Source of the DNA: JABDGR01 sp964561455
Lineage (GTDB): Bacteria; Verrucomicrobiota; Verrucomicrobiia; Opitutales; JABDGR01
Assembly: GCA_964561455.1 (NCBI GenBank)
Contig: CAZLPS010000037.1
Location: 1 to 34,074, forward strand
Length of the DNA stretch: 34,074 bases
Reading direction: 5' to 3'
In this document: piece after piece, positions 14,871-22,248 of the stretch
How the letters are laid out: the number at the start of each line of letters is the position of its first letter
How positions within the stretch are numbered: position 1 is the first letter of the stretch
Made by a program: the position numbers and the translations under genes
The notes under the pieces: generated by a model
Database searches by the model: none
The model's input: the letters and a program-made list of their open reading frames with translations, nothing else
What the model was told of the DNA's origin: nothing

Positions 14871-16190
14871 TCAAAACGACAAGGTGGCGCGGGCGCCAAT
14901 GACAACTGCCGTTGAACGGGTGCCCGCATTGGCGGGATTGAAAATCACCTGCAAGTCGGGCTGGAGATTGAGCCACGGCGCCAACACCGCCTGATAAGTG
15001 AGCTCCACCACCGTCTCCGCAGCCGTAGTCACCCCCGGGCCATTGGGATTAAAGGCGCTGCGGGTGAAGTCCGGGCTGAAGCGGGTGTGGAGCAGGGCGA
15101 TGCCCGCAACATCCTTGGCGCGCGACGGCAAAGGGCCGTTCCAATTAATTCCACTGGCGCAATCGGCACTGGGGCCGACGCGATTGTTGGGACCGGCCAT
15201 GCCACCAAATAGAAAAACCGTAATGACCGGCTGCGGGTCACCGCCATCGGAGCCGGGGGATTGGACTAGCGTCTGGGTGACAAAGCCGTAGCAGCCGTAG
15301 ATACCGCGCTCTTGGGCGCCAGAGTCCCAATTCGTAAATCGCCCATCCATTTGAAATCCGCCGACGGCGACTGTGCCGGGCAATTGCGCAACGTGATAAT
15401 TCCAACCCGCTTCGGCGGCGAACATGGCGCCGTTGCTGCCGCGCCAATCGAAACCGTGGTTATTGCTCACGTCCGGCCCGGCGTCGCAGAGACTGACCTC
15501 CAATTGGGTGTAGATCGGAAGATCCTTCGCGTCGTAACGGGCGAAAATCCCGGGCGCATCCGTCGGAAAGTGCGGCACGGCAGCGTCGCCGTCGGCCAAT
15601 GTCTGGTTGTAAAGATTCGGCGGTGCCGTCACCCCGGGATTAAGAAATAATCCGGAGCCGGGGGTCTGGGCAAAATCATCATCCGCCCCGATTTGCCCGA
15701 TCTTAAGCGTGAGCTGGCCGAGTTTCTGGCGCAGGTAAAGGTTGTAAACGCGAATTTGGTCGGAAGCGTCAATGTTGGTCGGGGGATTGAGGGCACCCGT
15801 GTTGTGGTTGGGATGGTTGCTTTGGATCCATTCAAACGACGCCCGCAGCGCGGCCCCGTCCCACCCGGCCAATTTCGCCAAATCGGCTTCACCGCCAAAA
15901 TTCAACAACAAGTCGTTGGTCATCCCGTTGCGAATGCCGCCGCGGGTGTTGTCCCACAACTCGGTCATCAAGGTGGCGAAAGGTTGCCAACCGGTATCGC
16001 CCAATTGGGTGCGCCAGCCGTCGGCGTCCCCAAGCAAATTGGGCTGGCTCCAGAAGTCGGTGGGCGGAGGAGCTGATTCGGTGGCGGCAGCCGGGGCATC
16101 AGCGGCGCGCGCAGCGGGCGAACAGAAGGCGAAGGCCGCCAAAAGCAGCATTAGGGCGAAACAAAACCTGGGGAATGGGGGCATATACAT
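14871..16190 (-). CDS. OprB-family carbohydrate porin, outer membrane
   Basis: This is a predicted 439-residue outer-membrane beta-barrel of the OprB carbohydrate-selective porin family. It has a signal peptide (FCFALMLLLAAFAFCSPAARA), then the mature start FWSQPNLLGDADGWRTQLGD. The family features LRASFEWIQSNH, DQIRVYNLYLRQKLGQLTLK and KIGQIGADDDFAQTP follow. It ends in alternating strands with a terminal phenylalanine (ATLSF), the usual Bam-recognition ending. OprB relatives let glucose or other sugars diffuse in. Its place beside a pectin lyase suggests oligosaccharide uptake, though it is also divergent from a TonB receptor. Start choice is uncertain among several clustered ATGs (16184, 16190, 16199); an upstream one at 16259 seems too long. 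Confidence 0.85.
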   Translation of the reverse strand: MYMPPFPRFCFALMLLLAAFAFCSPAARAADAPAAATESAPPPTDFWSQPNLLGDADGWRTQLGDTGWQPFATLMTELWDNTRGGIRNGMTNDLLLNFGGEADLAKLAGWDGAALRASFEWIQSNHPNHNTGALNPPTNIDASDQIRVYNLYLRQKLGQLTLKIGQIGADDDFAQTPGSGLFLNPGVTAPPNLYNQTLADGDAAVPHFPTDAPGIFARYDAKDLPIYTQLEVSLCDAGPDVSNNHGFDWRGSNGAMFAAEAGWNYHVAQLPGTVAVGGFQMDGRFTNWDSGAQERGIYGCYGFVTQTLVQSPGSDGGDPQPVITVFLFGGMAGPNNRVGPSADCASGINWNGPLPSRAKDVAGIALLHTRFSPDFTRSAFNPNGPGVTTAAETVVELTYQAVLAPWLNLQPDLQVIFNPANAGTRSTAVVIGARATLSF

Positions 16191-16292
16191 CCGGCACATT
16201 GGCGCACCAGCCCCATTCGCCAAGGAAAAAATTTCCGGGCAAAAGCTGATTATTACCAACTGCTTATAGATTGTTTATGCAAAATTAGTACA

Positions 16293-16323
16293 AACGATAT
16301 TATTTTGTTGTTGCAATATCGTT
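16293..16323. promoter_or_regulatory. Candidate operator between porin and TonB receptor
   Basis: AACGATATT (16293-16301) and AATATCGTT (16315-16323) form a perfect 9-bp inverted repeat with a 13-nt spacer. It sits in the 76-145-nt divergent gap, inside AT-rich DNA. TATTAT (16298-16303) overlapping it could be a -10 for the receptor, but no convincing -35 is seen. A dimeric regulator controlling both outer-membrane genes is a reasonable hypothesis. Confidence 0.45.
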
Positions 16324-16335
16324 GCGTTTACAAAA

Positions 16336-18546
16336 ATGTCCCGGGCCATGACGCCCGCCCGTCGCCATGGATTCGGAAGGTTAATTCCCCTGCTTGCGCT
16401 GCTGGTGGCGGCTGGCATTCACGCCCAGACCACTGCTCCTGCCGCAACGACCGACGCCGGGCCCGCCCTTACCACCCCCACCCTTTCGCCCGCCGAATTG
16501 GGCAATATCACCGTCATCGGCACATTGGAACAGGCCCGCAGCGAGATTGTGCCCAACTTGGGCGCAACCGCTTACACAATGGACAAGGCGCAAATCGCCA
16601 ATATTCCCCAAGGCGCAGACTCGCCGTTCAACCAGATTCTGCTGCGCACGCCGGGCATGGCCCAGGATTCTCTGGGCCAACTGCACTTGCGCGGCGAGCA
16701 CGCCAATTTGCAATACCGGATCAACGACGTGCTGCTGCCGGAAGGCATCACTGGCTTTGGCGCGGAACTCGATCCGCGCTTCGTGGACAGCGTGCAACTC
16801 ATCACGGGTTCGCTCCCGGCGCAATACGGATTTCGCACGGCGGGCATTGTGGACATTCAGACCAAAAGTGGGGCCTTCACCCCCGGCGGGGAAGCATCAG
16901 TCGAAGGCGGTAGCTTCAACACCGTGCGGCCGAGTTTCGAATACGGGGGCTCGCAGGGGAAGTTCAATTATTACTTCGACGGCAGTTACAACCATAATAA
17001 TCTCGGGATTGAGAATCCCACCACCAGCGCAACGGCGCTTCACGACCGCACCGACCAGTACAAGGCCTTCACCTACCTTTCGGATGTGCTGAGCGACGCC
17101 AGCCAAATCAGCGCCCTGGCCGGGGCCTCGTATGGGGACTTTCAACTCCCGAACACACCCGGGGTTGTGGCCGGCACGGCGCCCGGCGGGGCGGTGTGGG
17201 TGCCGGGGGCGTTTGACTCGACCACGTTGAACGAGCGCCAGAACGAACAGAACTATTACGGCATTCTTGCATTTCAAAAATCCACCGGCGACCTCGATTT
17301 TCAACTCGCGGCTTTTGGTCGGTATAGCAGCGTTCGTTTCCGTCCGGACCCCGCGGGCGATCTATTCTTTAACGGCGTGGCCAGCCAGGTGGTCCGGCGG
17401 ATTTATTCCACCGGACTGCAGGGCGACGGAAGCTACCGCCTCACCGACACCCACACCCTGCGCGCTGGTTTCATGGCGCTCGAGGAATTTGCCCCATCGG
17501 ACTCGACCACGACGGTATTCGCGCTGGACGGCGCCGGGAACCCGACCGGGGCGCCGTTTCCCATCGTGGACAATCGCACGTTTAATGCGCAGTTTTACGG
17601 CTTATACGCGCAGGATGAGTGGAGGATATCGCCGAATTTGACAGTGAACTACGGCGCTCGCGCCGATCTCTACGCGTCCTCCGGCCACGAAAGCCAGCTG
17701 AGTCCGCGCATTAACGTAATCTTCAAGGCAACCGGCTCGACCACCCTGCATGCGGGTTATGCGCGCTACTTTACGCCACCCCCACTGGAGTCGGTAAACT
17801 CCGCGAGTGTAGCCGCGTTTGCCGGCACCTCGAACGCTCCCGACCAAGTGACCAACGACCCGGTCAAGGCTGAGCGCGCGGATTATTTCGACGCCGGCAT
17901 CTCCCAAAAGCTCACCGCGGAATGGCAGGTGGGGCTGGACGGCTATTACAAACTCGCCCACAACCAGCTCGACGACGGGTTTTTTGGGGCATCATTGGTT
18001 CCCTCGGCGTTCAATTACCGGCAGGGGCGCATTTATGGCGTGGAATTCACCACCAATTACGCGAGGGGTGGTTTTTCGGCCTACGTCAACACGGCCTACT
18101 CCGTGGCCCAGGGCGAAAACATTGCCTCCGCGCAATTTCTTTTTTCCGCGGCCGATTTGGCCTATATCAACAACCACTTCGTCCACCTCGACCACGACCA
18201 AACGGCGACGGTTTCCGCCGGCACGGCCTATGCGTGGAAGCAGGCGGGTGGCGAAACGCGGGTGTATTTGGATTCGATCATTGGCAGCGGCCTGCGCAAG
18301 GACGAGGATTTGCCCAGCGGCGCAACGATTCCCAACGGCGCCCGCGTGCCAACTTACTGGACAATCAATATCGGGTTGGAACATCAATTTAAAATCGGCG
18401 GCGGGCCACAGTTAAAGGCCCGGCTCGATGTCGTGAATTTGCTAGATCGGACCTACGAACTGCGCGACGGCTCGGGCATCGGCGTCAACGCCGCCCAGTA
18501 CGGAACTCGCCGGGGCATTTTCGGAACGCTGAGCTGCAGTTTCTGA
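16336..18546 (+). CDS. TonB-dependent outer-membrane receptor
   Basis: A 736-residue gated beta-barrel that should import a scarce ligand using TonB energy. It has a signal peptide (LIPLLALLVAAGIHAQ) and a probable TonB box near NITVIGT (residues 57-63). The plug domain runs about 65-180 (ATAYTMDKAQIANIPQG, LRTPGMAQDSLGQLHLRG, YRINDVLLPEG, GSLPAQYGFRTAGIVDIQTK). A long barrel follows, ending in a terminal aromatic (LSCSF), with late-barrel marks RLDVVNLLDRTYELRDG. There is no N-terminal carboxypeptidase-like or sigma-signalling extension. It is followed directly by exbB, the exbD remnant and tonB (about 30 nt to exbB), so the operon supplies its own energy system. The ligand is unknown; the downstream mntH/mntR pair makes a metal chelate possible. 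Confidence 0.93.
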   Translation: MSRAMTPARRHGFGRLIPLLALLVAAGIHAQTTAPAATTDAGPALTTPTLSPAELGNITVIGTLEQARSEIVPNLGATAYTMDKAQIANIPQGADSPFNQILLRTPGMAQDSLGQLHLRGEHANLQYRINDVLLPEGITGFGAELDPRFVDSVQLITGSLPAQYGFRTAGIVDIQTKSGAFTPGGEASVEGGSFNTVRPSFEYGGSQGKFNYYFDGSYNHNNLGIENPTTSATALHDRTDQYKAFTYLSDVLSDASQISALAGASYGDFQLPNTPGVVAGTAPGGAVWVPGAFDSTTLNERQNEQNYYGILAFQKSTGDLDFQLAAFGRYSSVRFRPDPAGDLFFNGVASQVVRRIYSTGLQGDGSYRLTDTHTLRAGFMALEEFAPSDSTTTVFALDGAGNPTGAPFPIVDNRTFNAQFYGLYAQDEWRISPNLTVNYGARADLYASSGHESQLSPRINVIFKATGSTTLHAGYARYFTPPPLESVNSASVAAFAGTSNAPDQVTNDPVKAERADYFDAGISQKLTAEWQVGLDGYYKLAHNQLDDGFFGASLVPSAFNYRQGRIYGVEFTTNYARGGFSAYVNTAYSVAQGENIASAQFLFSAADLAYINNHFVHLDHDQTATVSAGTAYAWKQAGGETRVYLDSIIGSGLRKDEDLPSGATIPNGARVPTYWTINIGLEHQFKIGGGPQLKARLDVVNLLDRTYELRDGSGIGVNAAQYGTRRGIFGTLSCSF

Positions 18547-18576
18547 AAGTTGCGCTCCAAACAGACGCAAACCGCC

Positions 18577-19206
18577 ATGATCCAAATTTTCAACGAAGGC
18601 GGCCCCATCATGTGGCCGCTGCTGGTTTGTTCCATTCTCTGCGTGGGCACGGTGCTGGAGCGCCTGTGGTTCACCGTCCGCGAGCGGATGCGCCGCCAGC
18701 CGGCCCTCGTAGAGGAAATCGTGGGCCACATCGAGCGGCGCGAACTGGCCAAGGCCATGGAGGCCGGGCGCGCCAGTGGTGACTTCGTGGCCCGAACCCT
18801 GGTTTACGCGCTGGGGCACCGGGGCGAATCGTTTGCCGGCGCGGCGTTGCACGCGGCCAACCAGGAGTTAAAGCGCTTCAACCGCGGGCTGGCGGTGCTC
18901 GATACCATCATTACCCTGGCACCGTTGTTGGGCCTGCTCGGCACCATCACCGGCATGATCCACGCCTTCGGCCTGCTCGGAGGCGCAGAGTTGAACGCGC
19001 CGCAGGCCATCACCGGCGGCATCGCCCAAGCCCTGATCGCGACGGCGTTTGGCCTCGGCATTGCCATCACGGCTTTGATTCCATTCAACTACCTCAATTC
19101 CCGGCTCGAAGAAGCGCGGCACGACCTCCAGGACGCCGCCAGCCAGGTGGAATTGCTATTGGGCCGCGACCATTCCCAAGTCCCCCAAGCCGGAGGCGCG
19201 GCATGA
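18577..19206 (+). CDS. exbB: ExbB/TolQ/MotA-family proton channel subunit
   Basis: ExbB forms the pentameric inner-membrane proton channel that, with ExbD, energises TonB. The 209-residue product has an N-terminal membrane segment (GGPIMWPLLVCSILCVGTVL) and a long cytoplasmic helix region with VLERLWF and AKAMEAGRASGDFVARTLVY. Two further segments follow, with the family signature TLAPLLGLLGTITGMIHAFG and GGIAQALIATAFGLGIAITA. The ATG at 18577 starts the family-typical MIQIFNEGGPIMWPLL; the TTG at 18550 lacks support. The stop overlaps the next ATG as ATGA. The gene looks intact, though its obligate partner ExbD is reduced to a remnant. Confidence 0.94.
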   Translation: MIQIFNEGGPIMWPLLVCSILCVGTVLERLWFTVRERMRRQPALVEEIVGHIERRELAKAMEAGRASGDFVARTLVYALGHRGESFAGAALHAANQELKRFNRGLAVLDTIITLAPLLGLLGTITGMIHAFGLLGGAELNAPQAITGGIAQALIATAFGLGIAITALIPFNYLNSRLEEARHDLQDAASQVELLLGRDHSQVPQAGGAA

Positions 19207-19277
19207 ACATCCCCTCACCACGCGCGCAGAAGCAGGCGCGCGTCGAAGTGTCCATTGACACCCAAACAAAAAAATGA
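19203..19277 (+). pseudogene. exbD remnant: 24-codon internally deleted ORF
   Basis: Between exbB and tonB, where exbD is expected, there is only a 24-codon ORF. Its first residues, MNIPSPRAQKQARVE, look like an ExbD N-terminus just before the single membrane helix. Its last residues, VSIDTQTKK, look like an ExbD C-terminus. The membrane helix and periplasmic domain (normally about 110 residues) are absent. The ORF overlaps exbB by ATGA (19203-19206) and tonB by ATGA (19274-19277), exactly the coupling expected of an intact exbB-exbD-tonB operon. An internal in-frame deletion is the simplest reading. Alternatives are an assembly collapse, or a coincidental coupling micro-ORF that only keeps ribosomes moving into tonB. 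It cannot function as ExbD. Confidence 0.65.
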
Positions 19278-19978
19278 GACGGGCGGTTTTTTATGCGGTT
19301 GCGGCGGCACTGCACGTCGTGGTGCTGTTCGGAATCGCCGCGCCTGCGCTGCATCCGCCACCGCCGAAGGACAAGCGGAAATATGTCGAGGTGACGTTGT
19401 CGGCCCCTCCGCCGCCACTGGTGGAAATTGCCCCGGTGCCGCTACCACCGCAGCCAGTGGCACCAGTGCCTGAGCCACAGCCGGAACCGCCACCCCAGGT
19501 GACGCCGTTGCCTGAGACTCCACCGGAACCTCAACCACCACCCCCGCCTCCCTTGACGCCGCCACCGGCAGAAAACGTCGCCCTACCGGCTCCGGAGGCG
19601 GTGGTCGTGATGCCGGTACCGGTAGTGCAATCGCGGCCAACTCCTTTGCCGGCAACCACGGCCGCGCCCCTAGCCGCGCCCGTTGCCGTGCCGGAAAAAT
19701 ATCTCGGCGTTTCCCAACCATCGTTCGTGTCGCGGGTTGAGCCGGACTACCCAATCCAAGCGCGCCGTCTGCATCAACAAGGCGCAGTTGTCTTGGGATT
19801 ATACATCAATGAATTTGGCTCGCTCGATAAAATTGAAATCGTCAAAAGTTCGGGCTATCCCGCGTTGGACGCAGCAGCCGTGGCCGCGATGCGGGAAAGC
19901 CATTTCCGTTCGGCCTATAACGACAAAACTCCGGAGCCGTCGCACGCCGAGATTGCGATCACCTTTCAACTGCAATGA
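19274..19978 (+). CDS. tonB: TonB energy-transducing protein
   Basis: TonB spans the periplasm and passes inner-membrane energy to outer-membrane receptors. The 234-residue product has an N-terminal anchor (AVFYAVAAALHVVVLFGIAA) that keeps the ExbB-contacting His. A long Pro-rich spacer follows (about residues 27-140, many PEP/PPP units). The C-terminal TonB domain (about 150-234) has VEPDYPIQARRLHQQGAVVL, FGSLDKIEIVKSSGYPALDA and AMRESHFRSA. The start codon overlaps the stop of the exbD remnant (ATGA). The stop lies 3 nt from the end of the convergent mntH. It looks fully functional, but no complete ExbD exists in this window, so another genomic copy would be needed. Confidence 0.94.
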   Translation: MRRAVFYAVAAALHVVVLFGIAAPALHPPPPKDKRKYVEVTLSAPPPPLVEIAPVPLPPQPVAPVPEPQPEPPPQVTPLPETPPEPQPPPPPPLTPPPAENVALPAPEAVVVMPVPVVQSRPTPLPATTAAPLAAPVAVPEKYLGVSQPSFVSRVEPDYPIQARRLHQQGAVVLGLYINEFGSLDKIEIVKSSGYPALDAAAVAAMRESHFRSAYNDKTPEPSHAEIAITFQLQ

Positions 19979-19981
19979 AAA

Positions 19982-21406
19982 CTAATGTCCGGAAAAGACT
20001 TGGACCGCATCATGAATGGCGCCCGGCAGACCGTAGAGGTCGAGGATGGTGATGGCCACGCAGGAGGCCCAGCCCGTGGCCATCAGGAACCAGCCGATGC
20101 GCTGCGCGCCCATGCGACGCCTCGAACTGGCGAAATACATCAGCGGCAGCATCGCCAGCGGCAACTGCATCGCGAGTACCACCTGGCTGAGCGTCAGGAG
20201 ATCATTGATGCTGCCGTCACCGCGCAGCGCGATAAAGACAATCGCGGGAACGATTGCGCACAGCCGCGTGATCAAGCGCCGGATCCAGGGCCTGATCGTC
20301 CAGTGCATGAAGCCCTCCATCACCACCTGCCCGGCCAGCGTGCCGGTGATGGTGCTGCTCTGGCCGCTGGCCAGCAGCGCCACGGCAAAGAGTACGCTGG
20401 CCGCCACCGTGCCCAGCAGCGGCGCAAGGGTCAGGTAGGCAACTTGAATCCAGTCGGCGTCGGCGCTAAAAGAAAGTACCTCCCCGGAGCCCAGGGTCAC
20501 CTTGTCTTTGCCGAAGAAAACGATGGCCGCCAGCACCAGGATCGCCGCATTGACGAAAAACGCGACGGAGAGCGCCACGACCGTGTCTATCGTGTTGTAG
20601 CGAATGGCCTGGCGAATGGCGGGCTCGTCCGTGCGCAACTGCCGCGTTTGCACCAGCGCCGAATGAAGGTATAAATTGTGCGGCATCACCGTGGCGCCAA
20701 TAATGCCGATGGCCACGAGCACCAGTTCCTTGCTGTGGAAAAATCCCGGCAGATCGGGCGCCAGCAGCGCCCGGCCCATTTCGCCAAAGCCGGGTGCGGT
20801 CTGGGCCAGGACAAAGATTTCGAGGAAGTAGCACCCCGCGATGGTCGCCACCAACACCAGCACCACTGCCTCAATTAGACGCATGCCGAATCGTTGCAGC
20901 GCCAACAGCAACAGCACGTCAAACCCGGTGATGCACACCGCGAGCAAAAGGGAGATTCGCGGAAACAACAGATGAATGGCCACGGCACTCCCCAGGATTT
21001 CGGCCAGGTCGCAGGCCATGATGGCAAGCTCGCAGCTCAAGTAATTTGGCCATCGCGTCCATTTGGGGAGGAAGTCGCGGCAGCATTGGGCGAGGTCCCG
21101 GCCGGTCGCCAAGCCGAGCCGGGCGGAGATGACCTGCAAAAAAATCGCCATCAGGGAGGAGAGCCCCACAACCCACAGCAGGGAGTATTTGAACTGGGCA
21201 CCCGCCTGCAAGTCGGTGGCCCAATTGCCGGGGTCCATATAGCCGACGCTGACCAGCAACGCCGGGCCAAAAAAGGCCAGATATTGCCGCCAGGGACTGG
21301 CCGAGTGCTCCGGCAGGCGCACCGTGCCGTGCAGCCCTTCGAGCGAACGGGCGCCCGGAGACGGCAGCGGCTCCGCCGGGGCGGGATTTTGATTATTGCC
21401 AACCAT
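19982..21406 (-). CDS. mntH: NRAMP-family divalent metal transporter (MntH-like)
   Basis: This proton-coupled importer of Mn2+ (and often Fe2+ or other divalent ions) lies in the inner membrane. The 474-residue product has about 11 membrane segments. The metal-binding motifs are both present: DPGN (58-61, GYMDPGNWATDLQAG) in TM1 and MPH (241-243, ATVMPHNLYLHSALVQTR) in TM6. Other family blocks are SCELAIMACDLAEILGSA and ALLASGQSSTITGTLAGQVV. Divergence from an MntR-like regulator and the palindrome on its promoter favour manganese. The N-terminal 35 residues are Pro-rich and cytoplasmic. The ATG at 21406 lies about 2 nt from the predicted transcription start, so the mRNA may be leaderless. 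Confidence 0.94.
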   Translation of the reverse strand: MVGNNQNPAPAEPLPSPGARSLEGLHGTVRLPEHSASPWRQYLAFFGPALLVSVGYMDPGNWATDLQAGAQFKYSLLWVVGLSSLMAIFLQVISARLGLATGRDLAQCCRDFLPKWTRWPNYLSCELAIMACDLAEILGSAVAIHLLFPRISLLLAVCITGFDVLLLLALQRFGMRLIEAVVLVLVATIAGCYFLEIFVLAQTAPGFGEMGRALLAPDLPGFFHSKELVLVAIGIIGATVMPHNLYLHSALVQTRQLRTDEPAIRQAIRYNTIDTVVALSVAFFVNAAILVLAAIVFFGKDKVTLGSGEVLSFSADADWIQVAYLTLAPLLGTVAASVLFAVALLASGQSSTITGTLAGQVVMEGFMHWTIRPWIRRLITRLCAIVPAIVFIALRGDGSINDLLTLSQVVLAMQLPLAMLPLMYFASSRRRMGAQRIGWFLMATGWASCVAITILDLYGLPGAIHDAVQVFSGH

Positions 21407-21414
21407 TCATATTC

Positions 21415-21445
21415 ATAATAGAAAAAATAGTTTTGACGAGTCAAA
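21415..21445 (-). promoter_or_regulatory. mntH promoter overlapped by a palindromic operator
   Basis: On the minus strand, -35 TTGACT (21439-21444) and -10 TATTAT (21415-21420) are 18 nt apart and point to a start near 21408. The palindrome TTTGAC-GA-GTCAAA (21432-21445) covers the -35. Its plus-strand half also reads TTGACG toward the regulator gene. A metal-bound MntR dimer here could repress both divergent genes. Binding is inferred; the site is not a textbook MntR box. Confidence 0.5.
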
Positions 21446-21492
21446 TATAAAATAAGGTTGCCTTCAAAACGGCAATCGGCTCCCCTGTCGTC

Positions 21493-22155
21493 ATGCCCTC
21501 GAGCACGATCGAGAATTACCTCAAAGCCATCCTGGTCCGCTCGGGCCGGGAGGAGGGCATGGTGGCGACCGGAGTCATTGCCGAGGCCCTAACCGTAACG
21601 CCCGGCACGGCGACCACGATGGTCAAAGGCATGGCCAGCCAGGGCTTGGTGGAATATCATCCGCATGCCGGGGTCAAGCTGACGAACCGCGGGCGCGCGC
21701 TGGCGCTGGCGGTATTGCGCAAGCACCGGCTCATCGAAACGTTTTTGGTGCAGGTGTTGAAGATGGATTGGGCGGAAGTCCATGAGGAGGCGGAAGCGCT
21801 CGAACATGCCATCTCCGACCGCGTCCTCGCCCGTTTAGACGCGCTGCTGGGCCATCCGGCAACCGACCCGCACGGTGATCCCATTCCGAGCCAAAAACAT
21901 CCGCGGCTGGAAACCAAGGCGGCCGCCACGCTGGCCACCTGTCCATTGGCCAAGCCGATGCGCGTCGCGCGCATCACGGATCAAACCCCGACATTTTTGG
22001 AATTCGTTCAACAGACCGGGCTCAAACCCGGGGCGAAGGTGCAGGTCAAGACGCGGGATCCGGCCAGCGGGGTCGTGCAATGCGAATTGGGTGCCGGCAA
22101 AGAAACCGCGCTGGGCCTGGCGGTGGCGGGGAAGATTGAGGTGGAGGCGGGTTAA
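21493..22155 (+). CDS. mntR: DtxR/MntR-family metal-dependent repressor
   Basis: This 220-residue iron/manganese-dependent repressor is of the long DtxR type. An N-terminal winged helix (about 1-65, VIAEALTVTPGTATTMVKGM) is followed by a metal-binding dimer domain (about 70-125, HRLIETF and VHEEAEALEHAISDRVLARL). It ends with an SH3-like/FeoA-type domain (about 150-220, TDQTPTFLEFVQQTGLKPGA). Ancillary-site ligands His78, Glu82 and His97 are present. At the primary site Glu101, Glu104 and His105 are seen. Glu instead of Cys at the DtxR Cys102 position is the Mn-selective MntR state. Asn8 replaces the usual N-terminal acidic ligand of small MntRs. With metal bound it should repress mntH and itself through the shared palindrome. 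Confidence 0.92.
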   Translation: MPSSTIENYLKAILVRSGREEGMVATGVIAEALTVTPGTATTMVKGMASQGLVEYHPHAGVKLTNRGRALALAVLRKHRLIETFLVQVLKMDWAEVHEEAEALEHAISDRVLARLDALLGHPATDPHGDPIPSQKHPRLETKAAATLATCPLAKPMRVARITDQTPTFLEFVQQTGLKPGAKVQVKTRDPASGVVQCELGAGKETALGLAVAGKIEVEAG

Positions 22156-22190
22156 CGCCTGCCGCAAGACGCAGGTTGCCGGTTGATTTC

Positions 22191-22238
22191 CTCCCGCCTT
22201 TCCCGGTTTCCGGCTCCCCGCTCCCTGCTTTACGCTCC
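22191..22238. repeat. Heptamer array between mntR and the giant gene
   Basis: Pyrimidine-rich 7-nt units including GGCTCCC, CGCTCCC, TGCTTTA and a following CGCTCC run through the 93-bp gap between two convergent stops. They are the reverse complement of the GCRGGGA type found in the NUDIX and ppk2 genes. The array ends about 10 nt from the stop of the giant gene. Confidence 0.6.
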
Positions 22239-22248
22239 GTTCTTCTGG

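Noticed and set aside
21466..21482. TTGCC/GGCAA inverted repeat before mntR as a second MntR box
   Set aside because: Only 5-bp arms with an 8-nt spacer in a short leader; too weak to annotate beside the better palindrome at 21432-21445.
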